A DNA stretch of 64,000 nucleotides, from positions 176,865-240,864 of the forward strand of contig JBCBAP010000001.1 in NCBI GenBank assembly GCA_038532435.1, in the 5' to 3' direction. The translations under genes were made by a program, and so were the position numbers. Numbering within the stretch: position 1 is the stretch's first letter; each line of letters opens with the position of its first letter. This DNA is from JBCBAP01 sp038532435 (GTDB lineage Bacteria; Pseudomonadota; Alphaproteobacteria; Rhodobacterales; Rhodobacteraceae). Shown in pieces: positions 61,533 to 64,000 of this stretch. The notes under the pieces are model-generated. The model had not been told where the DNA came from. It did no database searches and worked only from the letters and a program-made list of their open reading frames with translations.

Positions 61533-61955
61533 ATGGACCTGACGCGGCGAAAAGTTCTCGCAATTGGCTCTGGCACGCTTGCCTTTGCAAGCCTGACGGG
61601 TCTTCCAGCCTATGCCAGCCTGGCGGATGAAGCGATCTCCGCACTGACCGGTGGGGCGAACATCGGGGACGGGGTGATCTCGTTGACCGCCCCGGAAATC
61701 GCGGAGAATGGCAACACGGTTCCCATTGGAGTGGATGCCCCCGGGGCGACACAGATCACGCTGTTTGCCGATGGCAATCCTGTCCCGAACGTCGCGACGT
61801 TCAACTTCGGCCCGCTCAGCGCCTCCCGCAGCGCCTCGACCCGGATCCGGCTGGCGACGACCCAGAACGTGATCGCGGTGGCGAAGATGGAGGACGGCTC
61901 CTTCCAGATGGCGAAGGCCGAAGTGAAAGTCACCATTGGCGGCTGCGGCGGCTGA
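61533..61955 (+). CDS. soxY: Sulfur-carrier subunit SoxY
   Basis: 140 residues from the ATG at 61533 (GGAG 6 bp upstream); the ATG at 61521 has no ribosome site. Twin-arginine signal (LTRRKVLAIGSGTLAF), Ig-like body, and the C-terminal GGCGG whose cysteine carries the sulfur intermediates. Partner of SoxZ, encoded 23 bp downstream. Confidence 0.93.
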   Translation: MDLTRRKVLAIGSGTLAFASLTGLPAYASLADEAISALTGGANIGDGVISLTAPEIAENGNTVPIGVDAPGATQITLFADGNPVPNVATFNFGPLSASRSASTRIRLATTQNVIAVAKMEDGSFQMAKAEVKVTIGGCGG

Positions 61956-61978
61956 AGCAAGGACAGAGGAGAAACATC

Positions 61979-62308
61979 GTGGTATCTGGTGTGAAGCCCC
62001 GGGTCAAGGTTCCCAAGACCGCTGCAGCAGGCGAGACCATCACCATCAAGACGCTCATCAGCCACAAGATGGAGAGCGGCCAGCGCAAGGATGACGATGG
62101 GAACATCATTCCTCGCTCGATCATCAATCGCTTCACGGCTGACTTCAACGGGCAGAACGTGATCGACGTGACGCTCGAGCCTGCCATCTCCACCAACCCG
62201 TTCTTCGAGTTCGAGGCGGTGGTGCCGGAATCCGGTGAGTTCACCTTCACCTGGTACGACGATGATGGAGACGTCTACGACACAAGCAAGAAGATCACCG
62301 TCTCATAA
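61979..62308 (+). CDS. soxZ: Sulfur-oxidation protein SoxZ
   Basis: 109 residues, no signal peptide, consistent with co-export with SoxY. KPRVKVPKTAAAGETITIKTLISHKMESGQR and NPFFEFEAVVPESGEFTFTWYDD are family hallmarks. GTG at 61979 after GAGGAGA. Confidence 0.93.
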   Translation: MVSGVKPRVKVPKTAAAGETITIKTLISHKMESGQRKDDDGNIIPRSIINRFTADFNGQNVIDVTLEPAISTNPFFEFEAVVPESGEFTFTWYDDDGDVYDTSKKITVS

Positions 62309-62342
62309 GAAGACGCGGGTCCTGCCCCGGGGAGGGACGAGA

Positions 62343-63173
62343 ATGAAACTGACACCGTGGATGACCACTGCGGCGCTCGGCCTTGCGGGTGCCGCGTTCG
62401 CGCAGGACAGCAACACGCTGACCATCGAAGGCACGACGCTCATCACAGAGACCAACGCCCCAGCGCATATGGAGTATGTCGACACGATCTATTCCGGCTG
62501 GCGGTTCCGCTCCCAGGAGACGCAGGCCCTTGAGATGGACGACTTCGACAATCCCGCGATGATCTTCGTGGATCAGGGCATCGACCTCTTCGAGGCGGTC
62601 GACGGATCCGCGGGCAAGGCCTGCGCATCGTGCCACCAGGATGTCGAGGACTTTGCCGGTCTGCGCACGCAGCTGCCCCGGGTCGAGGACGGCCAGCTCG
62701 TCGCGATGGAGGACCTCGTGAACGAGTGCCGGACGGAGCGGATGGGCGCGGAGCCATGGAAATGGTCCGGCGGCGAGATGACCGCCGTTACGGCGCTGAT
62801 CGGGCTGCAATCGCGGGGGCTGCCCATGAGCGTCGCCACCGACGGCGATGCGGCACCGTTCTGGGAACGGGGCAAGGAGCTGTACTACACCCGCGTAGGC
62901 CAGCTCGACATGGCATGCTCCAACTGTCACGAGGACAACTACGGTGTGATGATCCGTGCCGATCACCTGAGCCAGGGTCAGATCAACGGCTTTCCGACCT
63001 ACCGGCTGAAGAACGCCAAGCTCAACTCGATCCACGGGCGGTTCAAGGGCTGCATGAAGAACATCCGCGCGACCCCGTTTGCCGAGGGTGGCGACGAGTT
63101 CAAGGCGTTGGAGCTCTATCTCGCCTCCCGCGGTCAGGGCCTGTCGGTCGAGACGCCGTCTGTCCGCAACTGA
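62343..63173 (+). CDS. soxA: Diheme cytochrome c SoxA
   Basis: 276 residues from the ATG at 62343. Signal peptide (KLTPWMTTAALGLAGAAFA), heme sites CASCH (94-98) and CSNCH (192-196), and active-site Cys237 in FKGCMKN, the persulfide heme ligand. Catalytic partner of SoxX. Confidence 0.94.
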   Translation: MKLTPWMTTAALGLAGAAFAQDSNTLTIEGTTLITETNAPAHMEYVDTIYSGWRFRSQETQALEMDDFDNPAMIFVDQGIDLFEAVDGSAGKACASCHQDVEDFAGLRTQLPRVEDGQLVAMEDLVNECRTERMGAEPWKWSGGEMTAVTALIGLQSRGLPMSVATDGDAAPFWERGKELYYTRVGQLDMACSNCHEDNYGVMIRADHLSQGQINGFPTYRLKNAKLNSIHGRFKGCMKNIRATPFAEGGDEFKALELYLASRGQGLSVETPSVRN

Positions 63174-63266
63174 CCGAAATCAACGGGCCTCGCGTTCCGG
63201 CGCGGGGCCTTTTGCCGCTGCGCGATATTCATTTATGCGCATATGTCTTGAGGAGCCGGAAGAAAG

Positions 63267-64000
63267 ATGATGTCGCGTCGTGATTTCCTGCAGGTGGGTA
63301 TGGCTGCGTCGGCCCTCCTCGGCACATCCGGTTTCGGCACCTGGGCCCGCGTGGCGGCGCAGCAATCACTGACCCAGGACCAGCTTCTGGAGTTCGACAC
63401 GTTCGGCAATGTGTCTCTCATCCACGTCACGGACATCCACGGGCAGTTGAATCCGGTCTATTTCCGGGAGCCGTCGATCAATATCGGGGTGGGGGACAAC
63501 AAGGGCGCGGTGCCACATGTCACAGGTGCTGCGTTCCGGAAGCTCTACGGCATCGCCGACGGCAGCCCAAGCCACTATGCGCTCAGCGCCGGTGACTTCT
63601 CCTCACTGGCACGCGGCTATGGACGGGTCGGCGGGCTGGACCGGGTGGCCACGGTGATCAAGGCCATTCGCGCCGATCGGCCCGATGCCATCCTCCTCGA
63701 TGGAGGGGACACCTGGCACGGGTCCTACACCACGTTGAAGACCCGGGGGCAGGACATGGTCAACATCATGAACCTGCTCGCGCCCGACGCGATGACCTTT
63801 CACTGGGAGTTCACCCTCGGCAGCGACCGGATCGCGGAACTGGCCGAGCAACTGCCCTTTGCCGCGCTGGGCCAGAACATCTTCGATGCGGAGTGGGATG
63901 AGCCGACGGATCTGTTTCCGCCCTACAAGATGTTCGAACGCGGCGGCAGCAAGATCGCCGTGATCGGCCAGGCGTTCCCCTACATGCCCATCGCCAACCC
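63267..64000 (+). CDS. soxB: Thiosulfohydrolase SoxB, N-terminal part
   Basis: Open to the right edge; 244 codons readable from ATG ATG at 63267. Twin-arginine signal (MSRRDFLQVG), then the calcineurin-like metal motifs VTDIHGQLNP and LLDGGDTWHGS, with TFHWEFTLG following. SoxB removes sulfate from SoxY-bound thiosulfonate using two manganese ions. Missed by gene finders that require a stop codon. Confidence 0.93.
   Translation, partial: MMSRRDFLQVGMAASALLGTSGFGTWARVAAQQSLTQDQLLEFDTFGNVSLIHVTDIHGQLNPVYFREPSINIGVGDNKGAVPHVTGAAFRKLYGIADGSPSHYALSAGDFSSLARGYGRVGGLDRVATVIKAIRADRPDAILLDGGDTWHGSYTTLKTRGQDMVNIMNLLAPDAMTFHWEFTLGSDRIAELAEQLPFAALGQNIFDAEWDEPTDLFPPYKMFERGGSKIAVIGQAFPYMPIAN

Noticed and set aside
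1..64000. tRNA, rRNA, CRISPR arrays, phage or integrase genes
   Set aside because: None could be recognised on either strand by reading.

Overview
The window is high-GC, densely coded DNA. It most resembles a marine alphaproteobacterium of the Rhodobacterales (Roseobacter group). The signs are a complete trimethylamine/TMAO/methylglutamate gene set with its TMAO ABC transporter, a sox thiosulfate-oxidation cluster in the order soxTRS / soxVWXYZAB, and GlxBCD/MgsABC-like genes next to a type III glutamine synthetase. No rRNA, tRNA, CRISPR array or intact insertion sequence was recognised.

Region 1 (1-17.9 kb) is a hybrid NRPS/PKS locus. The leftward operon encodes a methyltransferase, a stand-alone adenylation protein (serine-type pocket, truncated condensation-like N terminus, no carrier domain), a KS-AT-ACP polyketide synthase, a luciferase-like monooxygenase and the start of another NRPS that runs off the left edge. 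An EntS-like MFS exporter lies upstream. Divergent from these is an A-PCP-C-PCP NRPS whose pocket residues read as cysteine. Then come a leftward DpgC-like dioxygenase with a carboxymuconolactone-decarboxylase-family protein, and a rightward pair for a 2-oxoacid dehydrogenase (fused E1 alpha-beta, and E2). A motif of the type ACAACCTAT recurs upstream of the biosynthetic operons.

Region 2 (18.4-31.0 kb) is the N-methylglutamate pathway: GlnT-like ligase, MgsC, MgsB, MgsA, a cupin-XRE regulator and a GlxA/AraC regulator on the minus strand; MgdABCD on the plus strand; and a probable gamma-glutamylmethylamide synthetase converging on mgdD. A run of 100 N interrupts mgdD. It is flanked by an exact 55-bp duplication, so it is very likely a scaffolding artefact; collapsing it restores an intact 187-residue protein.

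Region 3 (31.1-48.8 kb) holds amine uptake and oxidation. The minus strand carries an Amt transporter with an unlisted 54-residue membrane protein, then (separately) FprA-type reductase, flavodoxin, a third glutamine-synthetase-like ligase and cytochrome P450. The plus strand carries an acyltransferase-like hydrolase, a GMC oxidoreductase, a class I amidotransferase, Tmm, TmoXWV and Tdm. Tmm makes TMAO from TMA, TmoXWV imports TMAO, Tdm cleaves it to dimethylamine and formaldehyde, and GmaS/Mgs/Mgd process methylamine. No dmm genes (dimethylamine monooxygenase) are visible. The P450/flavodoxin/FprA chain with its ligase and amidotransferase is the most interesting unexplained module: it resembles a gamma-glutamyl-protected amine hydroxylation pathway or a substitute dimethylamine oxidase.

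Region 4 (49.0-57.5 kb) has an iron-type alcohol dehydrogenase, a PPOX-type flavoprotein, and an RND efflux operon (membrane-fusion protein, pump, DoxX-like protein, small secreted protein). The efflux operon is divergent from a TetR regulator and shares a 24-bp palindrome with it.

Region 5 (57.6-64.0 kb) is the sox cluster. Two ATTC-N8-GAAT-type operators lie in the soxS/soxV and soxW/soxX gaps, consistent with the ArsR-family SoxR. soxB runs off the right edge.
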